Part shown: positions 10,269 through 18,404 of the stretch, piece by piece
Layout of the letters: each line of letters starts with the position of its first letter
How positions within the stretch are numbered: position 1 is the stretch's first letter
DNA from: Anaeromyxobacter sp.
GTDB taxonomy: Bacteria > Myxococcota > Myxococcia > Myxococcales > Anaeromyxobacteraceae
DNA: 64,000 nucleotides
Direction of reading: 5' to 3'
Assembly (NCBI GenBank): GCA_016718565.1
Contig: JADKCZ010000002.1
Span: 372,001-436,000, forward strand
Notes under the pieces: model-generated
What the model saw: only the letters and a program-made list of their open reading frames with translations
Told to the model about the DNA's origin: nothing
Databases searched by the model: none
Made by a program: the position numbers and the translations under genes

Positions 10269-10990
10269 GCCAGCTCCTGCCCGTCCAGGATGCGGCGCGG
10301 GTGCTCGACCAGCAGCCGCTCGAAGGTGGCCCGCCCGGCCCGCTTCTCCAGCGCCTCCAGCGCCTCCGGCACCCACTCCTCCGCCCCGGCGGCGTGGTGC
10401 AGGTCGGTGGCGGCCACGGCGTAGAGCCCCTCGTCGAGGAGCCGGTCGGCCACCTTCTTGGCGGCCTTGCCGTACAGCCCGACCAGCGAGGCCACGTTGA
10501 GCTGCAGCGCGCCGCCCAGGCGCACCACCTCCTCGGCGCGGCCGGGCCGCTCGAACTCGGCGCAGCGCTCGGGGTGGGCGAAGAGCGGCAGGACCCCCTT
10601 GCGGCGCAGCCGGAAGACGAGCTCGGGCAGGGCCGGGACGCCCGCGCGGAAGGGCAGCTCCACCAGCACCCAGCGCTGCGTCTCCCCCACCCCGCGCCGG
10701 TCGTCGCCGTCGACGCGCTCCAGGAAGCCCTCGTCGAGCTTGTTCTCGGTGTTGCGGTGCAGCTGGAGCGCCACCCCCTCGGCCTCCAGCAGGGCGGCCA
10801 GCTCGGCGCGGCGGCGCTCGCAGGCGGCCGCGTCGCCGGACGGCATGTCGGGGCTGGCGTGCGGGCTGGGGGCCACGTCGGTGAACCCCAGCGAGGCCAG
10901 CAGCCGGGCCCCGGCGAGCGCCTCCGCCGACGTCTCGACCCCGTCGTCGAGCGCCCACAGCAGGTGGCAATGGAGATCGACGAGGCCCAT
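10265..10990 (-). CDS. PHP-domain phosphatase, CpsB/CapC type
   Basis: A 241-residue PHP-fold metal-dependent phosphohydrolase. The HxH motif is in VDLHCHLLWALDDG. Further ligands are in APSPHASPDM, RNTENKLDEG, PLFAHPERC and TDLHHA. The family includes CpsB/YwqE protein-tyrosine phosphatases that control polysaccharide export kinases, and some histidinol phosphatases; the HCHLLWALDDG start matches the CpsB type. The start at 10990 (MGLVDLHCH) is preferred to an upstream in-frame ATG at 11014 because homology begins here. It overlaps the downstream flippase-like gene by 4 bp. Confidence 0.8.
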   Translation of the reverse strand: MGLVDLHCHLLWALDDGVETSAEALAGARLLASLGFTDVAPSPHASPDMPSGDAAACERRRAELAALLEAEGVALQLHRNTENKLDEGFLERVDGDDRRGVGETQRWVLVELPFRAGVPALPELVFRLRRKGVLPLFAHPERCAEFERPGRAEEVVRLGGALQLNVASLVGLYGKAAKKVADRLLDEGLYAVAATDLHHAAGAEEWVPEALEALEKRAGRATFERLLVEHPRRILDGQELA

Positions 10991-11078
10991 GCGAGGCGCG
11001 GCCTCATACCACACCCGGGGCAGCCGAGACGAGGTGGCGTGGCGCGGCGCCCTGGCCGTGCCGGACCGGCCGGGTCCG

Positions 11079-12020
11079 CTACCCGACCCGGTGGCGCGCC
11101 GGCTCGCCGCGCGCCACCCGCAAGGCCTCGTCCACCACCAGAGCCGCCATGGCGCCGCGGGTCTCGCGGGTGCCGGAGCCCAGGTGCGGGGTCAGCACCA
11201 CGTTCTCCAGCGCCAGGTAGCCCGCCGGCACGCCGGGCTCGTCGGGGAAGACGTCCAGCCCGGCCCCACCCAGCCGCCCGCCGGCCAGCGCCTCCACCAG
11301 CGCCGCGTCGTCCACCACCGGGCCGCGCGCCGTGTTCACCAGCAGCGCGCCCGGCTTCATGAGCGCCAGCCGCTCCCGCGAGAGCAGGCCGGTGGTGGCC
11401 GGGGTGAGCGGGCAGTGGAGCGAGACCACGTCCGACTCCGCCAGCAGCTGCTCCAGCGGCACCCGGCGCGCGCCCGGGTGGTCCACCAGGCGGGGCGCGG
11501 CGTAGGTGATGGCCAGGCCGAAGGCGGCGGCGCGCCGGGCCACCGCCTGCCCGATGCGGCCGAAGCCCACCAGCCCCAGCACCTTGCCGTCCAGGCCGGT
11601 GCCGAGCAGCCAGGAGGGGTCCAGCGAGGTCCAGCCGCCGCGGCGGATGATCCGGTCGCCCTCGGCGACGCGCCGGGCCACGGCCAGCAGGAGCGCCAGG
11701 GCGTGCTCGGCGGTGGCCTCGGTGACCACCCCCGGCGTGTTGGTGATCAGCACCCCGCGGCGGCGGCAGGCCTCCAGGTCGAGGTGGTTGGTGCCCACGC
11801 CGTAGGACGCCAGGTGGCGCAGCCGCGGCAGCCCGGCCAGCAGCGCCTCGTCGACCCGGTCGAGGTAGGTCACCACCAGCACCTCGGCGTCGGCCGCCTC
11901 GGCCAGCACCCGCGGGCGCGGCGGCGGCAGGGGCTCCCCGCCCCGCACCTCGAAGCGCTCCCCCAGCCGGCCGACCTGGCCGCCCGGCAGGGCCCTGAGC
12001 AGGTAGAGCACCGGCCTCAC
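11079..12020 (-). CDS. D-isomer 2-hydroxyacid dehydrogenase
   Basis: A 313-residue NAD-dependent dehydrogenase, shorter than SerA and without an ACT domain. The Rossmann motif is GLVGFGRIGQAVA. The catalytic Arg lies in VNTARGPVVDDAAL and the catalytic His in LTPHLGSGT. This outline fits glyoxylate/hydroxypyruvate or 2-ketogluconate reductases (GhrB group); the substrate is not resolved. It starts at a GTG (12020) overlapping the stop of yacG, so it is translationally coupled to that gene and TlpA. Confidence 0.78.
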   Translation of the reverse strand: MRPVLYLLRALPGGQVGRLGERFEVRGGEPLPPPRPRVLAEAADAEVLVVTYLDRVDEALLAGLPRLRHLASYGVGTNHLDLEACRRRGVLITNTPGVVTEATAEHALALLLAVARRVAEGDRIIRRGGWTSLDPSWLLGTGLDGKVLGLVGFGRIGQAVARRAAAFGLAITYAAPRLVDHPGARRVPLEQLLAESDVVSLHCPLTPATTGLLSRERLALMKPGALLVNTARGPVVDDAALVEALAGGRLGGAGLDVFPDEPGVPAGYLALENVVLTPHLGSGTRETRGAMAALVVDEALRVARGEPARHRVG

Positions 12021-12214
12021 GGCTGCTCCTCGTCGTCGCCCGGTCGCGCCGGACCGGCCGCGCCGTCGCCGGCCCGATCGCCGGCGATGCGGTAGTCGCC
12101 CTCGATCCACTTGCCCAGGTCCAGCAGGCGGCAGCGGGGGGAGCAGAACGGGAAGGCCGCGTTGGCGGCGCGCGGCGCCACCGGCTTGCGGCAGATGGGA
12201 CAGGGGTGGGCCAG
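12017..12214 (-). CDS. yacG: DNA gyrase inhibitor YacG, zinc-ribbon protein
   Basis: A 65-residue protein with the YacG signature: CPICRKPV near the start, then FCSPRCRLLDLGKWI, giving four Cys zinc ligands. YacG binds GyrB and inhibits gyrase in E. coli. A Pro/Glu/Asp-rich tail follows. A TAG stop lies only two codons upstream, and CTG at 12212-12214 is the sole near-cognate start between that stop and the first zinc Cys, with GAGG upstream. This is therefore an apparent CTG start. The gene lies 3 bp after the TlpA gene and overlaps the following dehydrogenase by 4 bp. It is too short for a default gene call. Confidence 0.75.
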   Translation of the reverse strand: MAHPCPICRKPVAPRAANAAFPFCSPRCRLLDLGKWIEGDYRIAGDRAGDGAAGPARPGDDEEQP

Positions 12215-12217
12215 GGC

Positions 12218-12733
12218 CTACCTCGGGGGGCAGCTGGCCGGCAGGAGCGGCGCCAGCGCCGCCTCCAGCCGGGCGCGGGTCAGGGCGCCGTCGAAGACCT
12301 GCCGCACCCGCCCCTCGGCGTCGACGAGGTAGGTGCGCGGGTAGCCGGCCACCTTCCAGGCGGCGGCCACCTCGGCCCCGGGATCCGGCAGCACCGGGTA
12401 CGGCAGCCGGGCCGCCGCCGCGGCCACCTCGTCGCTGGCCGACTCCTCCACCACCCCCAGCAGCTCGAAGCAGCGGTCCTGGGTGGCCAGCCAGGTGGCC
12501 GCCAGCTCGGGCAGCTCCTGCCGGCACGGGGCGCACCAGGTGGCCCAGAAGTTGACCGCCACCACCCGGCCGCGCAGGCCGGCCAGGTCCACCAGGCGGC
12601 CGTCCAGCGCGGTGAGGGCCAGCGGCGGGGCCTGGCTGCCCTCGCGGAGGGGCGGCGCGGCGCCGCGCACCAGCACCTGGCCCGCCACCACGGCGAGCAG
12701 CACCAGCAGGCCGAGCTTGGTCCAGGACCGCAC
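12218..12733 (-). CDS. TlpA-family thiol:disulfide oxidoreductase
   Basis: A 171-residue thioredoxin-like protein with an N-terminal membrane anchor (LGLLVLLAVVAGQVLV) and the redox motif WCAPC in VNFWATWCAPCRQELPEL. The cis-Pro region is in KVAGYPRTYLVDAEG. It is predicted to act in the periplasm, in cytochrome c maturation or disulfide reduction. Start is a GTG at 12733. It follows the mlaD-like gene closely and precedes yacG. Confidence 0.85.
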   Translation of the reverse strand: MRSWTKLGLLVLLAVVAGQVLVRGAAPPLREGSQAPPLALTALDGRLVDLAGLRGRVVAVNFWATWCAPCRQELPELAATWLATQDRCFELLGVVEESASDEVAAAAARLPYPVLPDPGAEVAAAWKVAGYPRTYLVDAEGRVRQVFDGALTRARLEAALAPLLPASCPPR

Positions 12734-12739
12734 GCGCGC

Positions 12740-14362
12740 CTACTTGCCGCTCATGGAGGTGATGGCCGAGCCGGCGCCCACCCCGAGCAGCGTCTTGAGG
12801 TCCTCGTCGGTGAAGTAGAGCCCGCCGCCGAAGAACACGTCGTTGCCCAGGGTGAACTTGGGTCCGCCCGGGTAGCGCCCCTGCCGCCACACGTTGAGGA
12901 AGTCGTCGGCGCCGGCCGTCAGGTAGAAGTGCTGCAGGAACTGGTAGTCGATCCAGACCTTGGCGCGCGGGAAGACGTTCTGGTACGGGCGGGAGAACTG
13001 GTAGACCGACACCGAGAGCTGCAGGGCGTCGTCGAAGAGGTGCAGGTCCGAGCCCACGCCGCCCGAGCTCTCGATGACGCCGCCGCGGAAGGTCACCAGG
13101 CCGTAGCGCTTGGCCATCTGCACCGAGAAGGTGAGCTTCTCCTCGTGCAGCGTCTTGGTGGAGACCACGGTGCGGTCGGTGCCGGTGGTGGGGTCCCGGG
13201 TGGTGATGGTCTCGGTGGTGACGGTGTCCACGCCGCGCGGGTCGGAGACGATCTCGACCTGGTAGTACTTGTCCGGCCGCGGCAGCAGGCGGGCCCCGAA
13301 GTAGGCCTTGGCCCCGGTCTGGTTGAGCAGCCACTCCGAGCGGAAGTGCACCTCCACCTGCAGCTTGTCGAGCTTCTCCACGTAGTTGGAGGCCACGTCC
13401 ACCACGTTGGCCAGGTCGCGCCCCATCTTCTCGTCCACGATGAGGCGGCTGCCGACGCTCTTGCCCTCCTGGAGCTTCACCAGGAGCTCGTCCAGCTTGG
13501 CCAGGTTGACGTTGAGCTTCTCCACCGCCTGCTTGACGCCGCGGGCCCGCGCCGCGGCCGCCTGCTCGGCCTGGCTTCCGACGGCCGGCGCGCCACCGGC
13601 CCCGGCGCCGCCGTCCATCACGCCCTGCACGGTGGCCGCCACCTCGCGCAGCTGCACGGTGAAGTCCTCCACGTTGCGGACGATCTGCTTGACCCGCTCC
13701 CGCTCGCTCTGGGTCACGTCGCGCAGGTCGCTGGAGATCACCTCCACGTTGGCCAGGATGGCGGAGAGCCGGCCCTCGTTGGCGGCCACGGTGGCGTCGA
13801 GCCGGCGGGTCAGCTGGGCCAGGTTCTCGATGATCTCGCGCATCGAGCCGCGGTCGCCGCCGACCGTCTTGGCCAGGTCGCCGGTGACCACCTGCACGTC
13901 GTCGGCGATCTTGGCCATCGCGTCGACCAGCTTCTGGACGCTGGTGGCCTCGCGCACGCAGGTCACCTCGCGCCGCTCCTCGGGCAGGCCCGAGAGCCCC
14001 GGGCCCGTCCCGGTGCCGGGCGCCAGCTCCAGCAGGGCGTCGGGCAGCAGGGCCGAGGGGAAGGACTTGGTGAGGCAGGCGCCGGGGCGCAGCTCGACCT
14101 CCTTCTTGATGCGCAGGTCGAGGCGGGCCCGCGACCCCTCCAGCGAGATCCGCGACACCTCGCCCACCTGGATGCCGGCGATCTGGACCCGGCTCTTCCA
14201 GGTCAGGCCGGTGGCGTCCGAGAAGTAGGCGTACACCTGGTAGCTCTCGTCCTCCGAGTAGCCGCCCTTCTTGAAGAAGGTGAAGGCGCCCAGGAAGGCG
14301 GCGCCGGTGACGGCCACCAGGGCGCCCACCGAGAGGGCCTTGTTGAAGTGGAGCTTGCTCAC
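12740..14362 (-). CDS. mlaD: MlaD-type substrate-binding protein with long C-terminal extension
   Basis: A 540-residue protein starting at GTG 14362. An N-terminal transmembrane helix (VGALVAVTGAAFLGAFTFF) leads to an MCE/MlaD domain at about residues 35-115 (SYQVYAYFSDATGLTWKSRVQIAGIQVGEVSRISL). Helical segments follow (residues about 140-330). A beta-rich C-terminal region ends with patterns such as DYQFLQHFYLTAGADDFLN that resemble an outer-membrane or periplasmic barrel-like domain. E. coli MlaD is only 183 residues. The extra region may span the periplasm, as in PqiB-type proteins, or contact an outer-membrane partner. It forms an operon with mlaE and mlaF (gaps of 4-10 bp). Confidence 0.8.
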   Translation of the reverse strand: MSKLHFNKALSVGALVAVTGAAFLGAFTFFKKGGYSEDESYQVYAYFSDATGLTWKSRVQIAGIQVGEVSRISLEGSRARLDLRIKKEVELRPGACLTKSFPSALLPDALLELAPGTGTGPGLSGLPEERREVTCVREATSVQKLVDAMAKIADDVQVVTGDLAKTVGGDRGSMREIIENLAQLTRRLDATVAANEGRLSAILANVEVISSDLRDVTQSERERVKQIVRNVEDFTVQLREVAATVQGVMDGGAGAGGAPAVGSQAEQAAAARARGVKQAVEKLNVNLAKLDELLVKLQEGKSVGSRLIVDEKMGRDLANVVDVASNYVEKLDKLQVEVHFRSEWLLNQTGAKAYFGARLLPRPDKYYQVEIVSDPRGVDTVTTETITTRDPTTGTDRTVVSTKTLHEEKLTFSVQMAKRYGLVTFRGGVIESSGGVGSDLHLFDDALQLSVSVYQFSRPYQNVFPRAKVWIDYQFLQHFYLTAGADDFLNVWRQGRYPGGPKFTLGNDVFFGGGLYFTDEDLKTLLGVGAGSAITSMSGK

Positions 14363-14372
14363 GGGTGGGGGC

Positions 14373-15113
14373 TCACTGCTTGTCGAACCAGGTGGAGAGG
14401 AACTTCTGCACGTAGGGATCCGGGCTGGCCTTGACCTCGGCCGGGGTGCCCTCGGCCGCCAGGTGGCCATCGTAGAGCACGGCCAGCCGGTCGGCCACCC
14501 GGAAGGCCGAGGCGATGTCGTGGCTGATGACCATGGAGGTGACCCCCAGCTTCTGCTTGGCCGCCACGATCATGCCGTCGACCGAGTCGGTGGTGATGGG
14601 ATCGAGGCCGGTGGTGGGCTCGTCGTAGAGCACCACCTGCGGGTCGGAGACCAGCGCCCGCGCCAGCGCCACCCGCTTGCGCATGCCGCCGGAGAGCTCG
14701 GAGGGGAAGCGCCCCAGCACCTCCTCGCCCAGGTCCACCACCTGGAGCTTCTCCAGGCAGCGCCGCCGCACCTCGGCCGCGCCCATGCGCCGGTTCTTCT
14801 CGGTGAGGGGGAAGGCCACGTTCTCGAAGACCGTCATCGAGTCGAAGAGGGCCGCCCCCTGGAAGACCATGCCGAAGACCCGGCGCGCCTCGGTGAGGGC
14901 CTTGCCGGAGAGGGCCGAGATCTCCACCCCGTTGACCCGCACGCTGCCGCGATCCGGCCGCAGCAGCCCGATGACGTGCTTCATGAGCACCGTCTTGCCC
15001 GAGCCCGAGCCGCCCAGCACCACGTAGGTCTGGCCCTTGGGGATGGAGAGCGTGATCCCCTTGAGGACCTCGTTCGGGCCGAACGACTTCCACAGGTCGT
15101 CCACCTGGATCAC
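14373..15113 (-). CDS. mlaF: ABC transporter ATPase, MlaF type
   Basis: A 246-residue ATP-binding subunit. The Walker A is GGSGSGKTVLMKHVIG, the signature motif ELSGGMRKRVALARAL, the Walker B LYDEPTTGLDP and the H-loop ISHD. The QGAALFDSMTVFENVAFPL Q-loop region is typical of MlaF/Ttg2A proteins, which drive phospholipid or steroid transport between the two membranes. It lies between the mlaE-type permease and the mlaD-type binding protein and shares their operon. Confidence 0.9.
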   Translation of the reverse strand: MIQVDDLWKSFGPNEVLKGITLSIPKGQTYVVLGGSGSGKTVLMKHVIGLLRPDRGSVRVNGVEISALSGKALTEARRVFGMVFQGAALFDSMTVFENVAFPLTEKNRRMGAAEVRRRCLEKLQVVDLGEEVLGRFPSELSGGMRKRVALARALVSDPQVVLYDEPTTGLDPITTDSVDGMIVAAKQKLGVTSMVISHDIASAFRVADRLAVLYDGHLAAEGTPAEVKASPDPYVQKFLSTWFDKQ

Positions 15114-15117
15114 GGCG

Positions 15118-15870
15118 TCAGGTCCCCACCGCGAGGAGGGTCAGGGCGTAGTCGACCACCAGGATGCCGATGGAGCTGGTCACCACCGCCCGGGTGGTGC
15201 CCTCCCCCACCCCGCGCGACCCCCCGCTGGCCGCGTAGCCGCGCCAGGTGGTGACGATGGAGACCACCAGCCCGAAGAGGACGGCCTTCCACAGCCCGTG
15301 CAGGATGTCGTCCGGCACCAGGAAGCCGCGGGTGTGCTCGATGAACGGCCCCACCGGGATGCCGCTCACGTAGATGCCCATGACGTAGGCGCCGCCGAAG
15401 CCCAGCACGTTGAAGAGCATGGTGAGGGCCGGGAACATCACCAGCGAGGCCAGCACCCGCGGCACCACCAGGTACTGGATGGGGTTGACCGCCATGGAGT
15501 CCATGGCGTCGATCTGCTCGGTGACCCGCATGGTGCCGAGCTCGGTGGCGATGGCGCTGCCGGCGCGCCCCGTCACCATCAGGGCGGTGAGCACCGGCGC
15601 CAGCTCGCGGGCCAGGGACAGGGCCACCGACCCGCCCACGTAGCCCTCGGCGGCGAACTGCTTCATGGCGTAGCCGAACTGGAGGGCCAGCACCATGCCG
15701 CTGAAGGTGCCGGTCACGCCCACGATGAAGATCGAGCCCACCCCGATGAAGGCCATCTGGCCCAGCACCAGGCCCGGACGGAAGGGCGGGCGGAACGCCC
15801 AGGCGACCGCCTCGAAGGCGAAGAAGATCATCTGCCCGAAGTCTTCCAGGGCAGCGGCGAGGCGGCGCAT
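15118..15870 (-). CDS. mlaE: MlaE-type permease
   Basis: A 250-residue inner-membrane permease with five or six hydrophobic segments. The conserved MlaE stretch is ARELAPVLTALMVTGRAGSA, followed by ELGTMRVTEQIDAMDSM, both typical of the YrbE/MlaE family. It pairs with the ATPase 4 bp downstream and with the MlaD-like subunit for retrograde or anterograde lipid movement. The start at 15870 (MRRLAAALEDFG) is chosen by length and gene spacing. The divergent gene at 15937 starts 66 bp away. Confidence 0.88.
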   Translation of the reverse strand: MRRLAAALEDFGQMIFFAFEAVAWAFRPPFRPGLVLGQMAFIGVGSIFIVGVTGTFSGMVLALQFGYAMKQFAAEGYVGGSVALSLARELAPVLTALMVTGRAGSAIATELGTMRVTEQIDAMDSMAVNPIQYLVVPRVLASLVMFPALTMLFNVLGFGGAYVMGIYVSGIPVGPFIEHTRGFLVPDDILHGLWKAVLFGLVVSIVTTWRGYAASGGSRGVGEGTTRAVVTSSIGILVVDYALTLLAVGT

Positions 15871-15936
15871 GCGGGGGGCATCATGGCACGGTTCCTGACC
15901 GCACGCGCCAGCCCTTTCCTGTATGCTGCGCGGCCC

Positions 15937-16347
15937 ATGACAAAGGTCGGCGGCGAAGTCGATGCGTTCTGCACCAAGTGCGAGCTCTCCCTGGCCCACA
16001 CGGTCATCGCCATGCTCGGGGCCAAGCCCGTCAAGGTGAAGTGCAACACCTGCCAGGGCGAGCACAAGTACCGGGGCGCGGTCGGGACCGCCACCAGCAC
16101 CGCCTCGGTGGCCAAGAAGAAGGCGGCCAGGCCGGCCCGCGAGCGGAAGGTGGAGGTCCCCTTCGAGGAGCTGCTGGCGGCGCGCAAGCGGCCGGCGGTG
16201 GCCTACTCCCCCAAGCGCACCTTCGCGGTGGACGACGTGGTGGACCACCCGACCTTCGGGCTGGGCTTCGTCACGGCGGTGCGCGAGAGCAAGCTCGAGA
16301 TCACCTTCCGCGGCGACGTCAAGACGCTCATCCACGCCCGGAGCTGA
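15937..16347 (+). CDS. Small zinc-ribbon-like protein of unknown function
   Basis: A 136-residue protein whose first 35 residues hold two CxxC pairs (FCTKCELSLAHTVIAM, then VKCNTCQGEHKYRG), as in a zinc ribbon. A Lys/Ala-rich linker follows, then a conserved C-terminal domain (RTFAVDDVVDHPTFGLGFVTAV through ITFRGDVKTLIHA) resembling a CarD/SH3-like beta fold. The combination suggests nucleic-acid or RNA-polymerase association, but this is inference and I do not recognise a named family. A TATGCT box 9 bp before the ATG with no Shine-Dalgarno sequence suggests a leaderless message. Confidence 0.6.
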   Translation: MTKVGGEVDAFCTKCELSLAHTVIAMLGAKPVKVKCNTCQGEHKYRGAVGTATSTASVAKKKAARPARERKVEVPFEELLAARKRPAVAYSPKRTFAVDDVVDHPTFGLGFVTAVRESKLEITFRGDVKTLIHARS

Positions 16348-16362
16348 GGCCGCGGCGGCCGC

Positions 16363-17082
16363 TCAGCCGCGCAGCCAGGCCAGCGCCACCTCGAGATCGG
16401 CCGGCAGCGGCGCCTCGAGCGCCAGCCGGCCTCCGTCCGGATGGGCCAGCACCAGCCGCGCCGCGTGCAGCGGCGTGCGCGCCAGCACCACCGCGCCGCC
16501 CTCGCCGAGCACCGGACCCGGCTCCCCGTAGTCGGGATCCAGCAGCAGCGGGTGGCCCAGCGACCTGAGGTGGACCCGGATCTGGTGGGTCCGGCCGGTC
16601 TCCGGCGTGGCCTCGACCAGCGCCGCGGCCGGGCGCCCGACCCGCGCCGGGAAGGCCGCCAGGACCCGGAAGCGGGTGGCCGCCTCCTTGGCGCCCGGCT
16701 CGTCCGGGCGCGCCGGGCGCATCCGGCCCCGCCGCGCCGGGGCCAGCGCCAGCGCCACCCGCGCGTCCTCGGGCGGCAGGCCGGCCACCAGGGCCAGGTA
16801 GGTCTTCTCCGGCTCGCCCCGCTCGAACGCCAGGTTGAGGGCCCGGTGGGCCGCGGCGCTGCGGGCGAAGAGCAGCACGCCGCTGGTGCCGCGGTCGAGC
16901 CGGTGCACCACCCAGAGCGGACCGTGGGCGGCCTCGAGGTCGGCGCGCAGGCTCGGCTCGCCGGCGTCGCGGCCGGGGATGACCAGGCGGCCGGCCGGCT
17001 TGTCCACCGCCAGCAGCGCGGCGTCGAGGTGCAGCACCGCGGTGGGGGCCAGGGCGGGCGGGCGCGGGGGCGGCGCCGCCAC
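16363..17082 (-). CDS. RluA-family RNA pseudouridine synthase
   Basis: A 239-residue pseudouridine synthase. The catalytic Asp is in HRLDRGTSGVLLFARS, preceded by DKPAGRLVIPGR. The RTHQIRVHLRSLGHPL motif is diagnostic of the RluA/RluC/RluD group. There is no N-terminal S4 domain, as in RluA or TruC, which modify 23S rRNA or tRNA. The GTG start at 17082 lies immediately beside the stop of the second M16 gene (TAG at 17085-17087), so it is likely the last gene of that operon. The target uridine is not known. Confidence 0.82.
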   Translation of the reverse strand: MAAPPPRPPALAPTAVLHLDAALLAVDKPAGRLVIPGRDAGEPSLRADLEAAHGPLWVVHRLDRGTSGVLLFARSAAAHRALNLAFERGEPEKTYLALVAGLPPEDARVALALAPARRGRMRPARPDEPGAKEAATRFRVLAAFPARVGRPAAALVEATPETGRTHQIRVHLRSLGHPLLLDPDYGEPGPVLGEGGAVVLARTPLHAARLVLAHPDGGRLALEAPLPADLEVALAWLRG

Positions 17083-17084
17083 GG

Positions 17085-18404
17085 CTACGCCACCGAGCGG
17101 GCCGTCACCACCCGCACCGGGCCGAAGGGGGCCAGCTGGGACGCCAGGGAGCGGGCCGGGCCGGCCGCCACCACCAGCGGCCGCTCGCCCAGCGCCCGCT
17201 GCTCGGCCAGCGCGCGGCAGGCGGCGGCGTCCACCGCCTCGATGCGCGCGCGGAAGCCGCTCACCTCGTCGGCCGGCAGCCCGTAGAGCTCCATCTCGGC
17301 CAGCTTCTCGGCCCAGGCCTCGTGGGTCTCGAAGGAGAGGGCGTGCAGGCCGGCCAGGTAGCCGCGCACCCGCACCAGCTCCTCCTCGGAGGGCCCCTGG
17401 CTGCGGAAGCTCGCCAGCACGTCCTGCGCCACCTGCACCAGCTGCCCGGCCGTCTCCACCTTGGTGAAGGAGGAGACGAAGAACAGGCCGCCGGCGCGCC
17501 CCGAGGCGAAGCGCGCCCGCGCCCCGTAGGAGAGGCCGCGCTCGACGCGGATGGCCTGCATGAGGCGCGAGGTGAAGCCGCCGCCCAGGATGGAGCCGGT
17601 CACCACGCCGGCGGCGTAGGCGGCCGAGCCGCGGGCGTGGCCGGGCCCGATCAGCCGGACCTGCGCCTGGGTCAGCTCGGGCAGGTCCACCACCACCACC
17701 GCGGGGCGCGGCGGCGGGGGCGGCGCCAGCTCGACGTCGCCCCCGGGCTCGCCGCGCCACGCCCCGAAGCGGCGGCGCACCAGCGCCAGCGTGGCCTCGG
17801 CGTCCACCGGCCCCACCACCACCAGGGTGGTCCGCGAGGGGCGCCAGTGGCGGGCGTGGAAGGCCGCCAGGTCCCCCCGGCGCAGGGTCGCCAGGTGGCG
17901 GGCCCGGCCCTCGGACGGGTGACCGTAGGGGTGATCGGCGTAGGCGGCCACCAGCGCAGCCCGGTCGGCCACCACGTCCGGCTCGTCCAGGTCGTGGGCC
18001 AGCGCCGCCACCTCGCGGTCGCGCAGCCGCGCCACCTCGCGGGTCGGGAAGGCCGGCGCGCCCACCAGCTCGGCCAGCACCATCAGGACCTTCGGCAGCG
18101 CCTCCACCGGCGCCGACAGCCCCACCGAGGCGGCGTCCTCGTCCACGCCGGCGCCCAGCGAGGCCCCCAGCGCCTCCAGCCCCTCGTCGATCTCGGCGCC
18201 GCTGCGGGTGCGGGTGCCGCGGCGCGCCGCGGCGGCCGTCAGGTGGGCCAGGCCGAAGCGCCCGGCCGGGTCGAGGGCCGAGCCGGCCCGCACCACGATG
18301 CGGACCGCCGCCAGGGGGACGCCCGGGCGCGAGGCCACCACCACCGTCAGGCCGGAGGCCAGCCGCTCCCGGCGCAGCGGCGGCAGCGCGACGCCGCGGC
18401 TCAT
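17085..18404 (-). CDS. M16 peptidase-like protein lacking the zinc motif
   Basis: A 439-residue M16 (pitrilysin/MPP-like) protein. The site where HxxEH should be reads FGLAHLTAAAARRG, so the zinc-binding residues are missing. The C-terminal substrate-clamping features are retained (GGGFTSRLMQAIRVERGLSYGARA). In such families the inactive chain pairs with an active partner, here the upstream gene, to form the closed peptidase chamber. It overlaps that gene by 4 bp (ATGA), supporting equimolar expression. I see no convincing signal peptide. Confidence 0.83.
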   Translation of the reverse strand: MSRGVALPPLRRERLASGLTVVVASRPGVPLAAVRIVVRAGSALDPAGRFGLAHLTAAAARRGTRTRSGAEIDEGLEALGASLGAGVDEDAASVGLSAPVEALPKVLMVLAELVGAPAFPTREVARLRDREVAALAHDLDEPDVVADRAALVAAYADHPYGHPSEGRARHLATLRRGDLAAFHARHWRPSRTTLVVVGPVDAEATLALVRRRFGAWRGEPGGDVELAPPPPPRPAVVVVDLPELTQAQVRLIGPGHARGSAAYAAGVVTGSILGGGFTSRLMQAIRVERGLSYGARARFASGRAGGLFFVSSFTKVETAGQLVQVAQDVLASFRSQGPSEEELVRVRGYLAGLHALSFETHEAWAEKLAEMELYGLPADEVSGFRARIEAVDAAACRALAEQRALGERPLVVAAGPARSLASQLAPFGPVRVVTARSVA

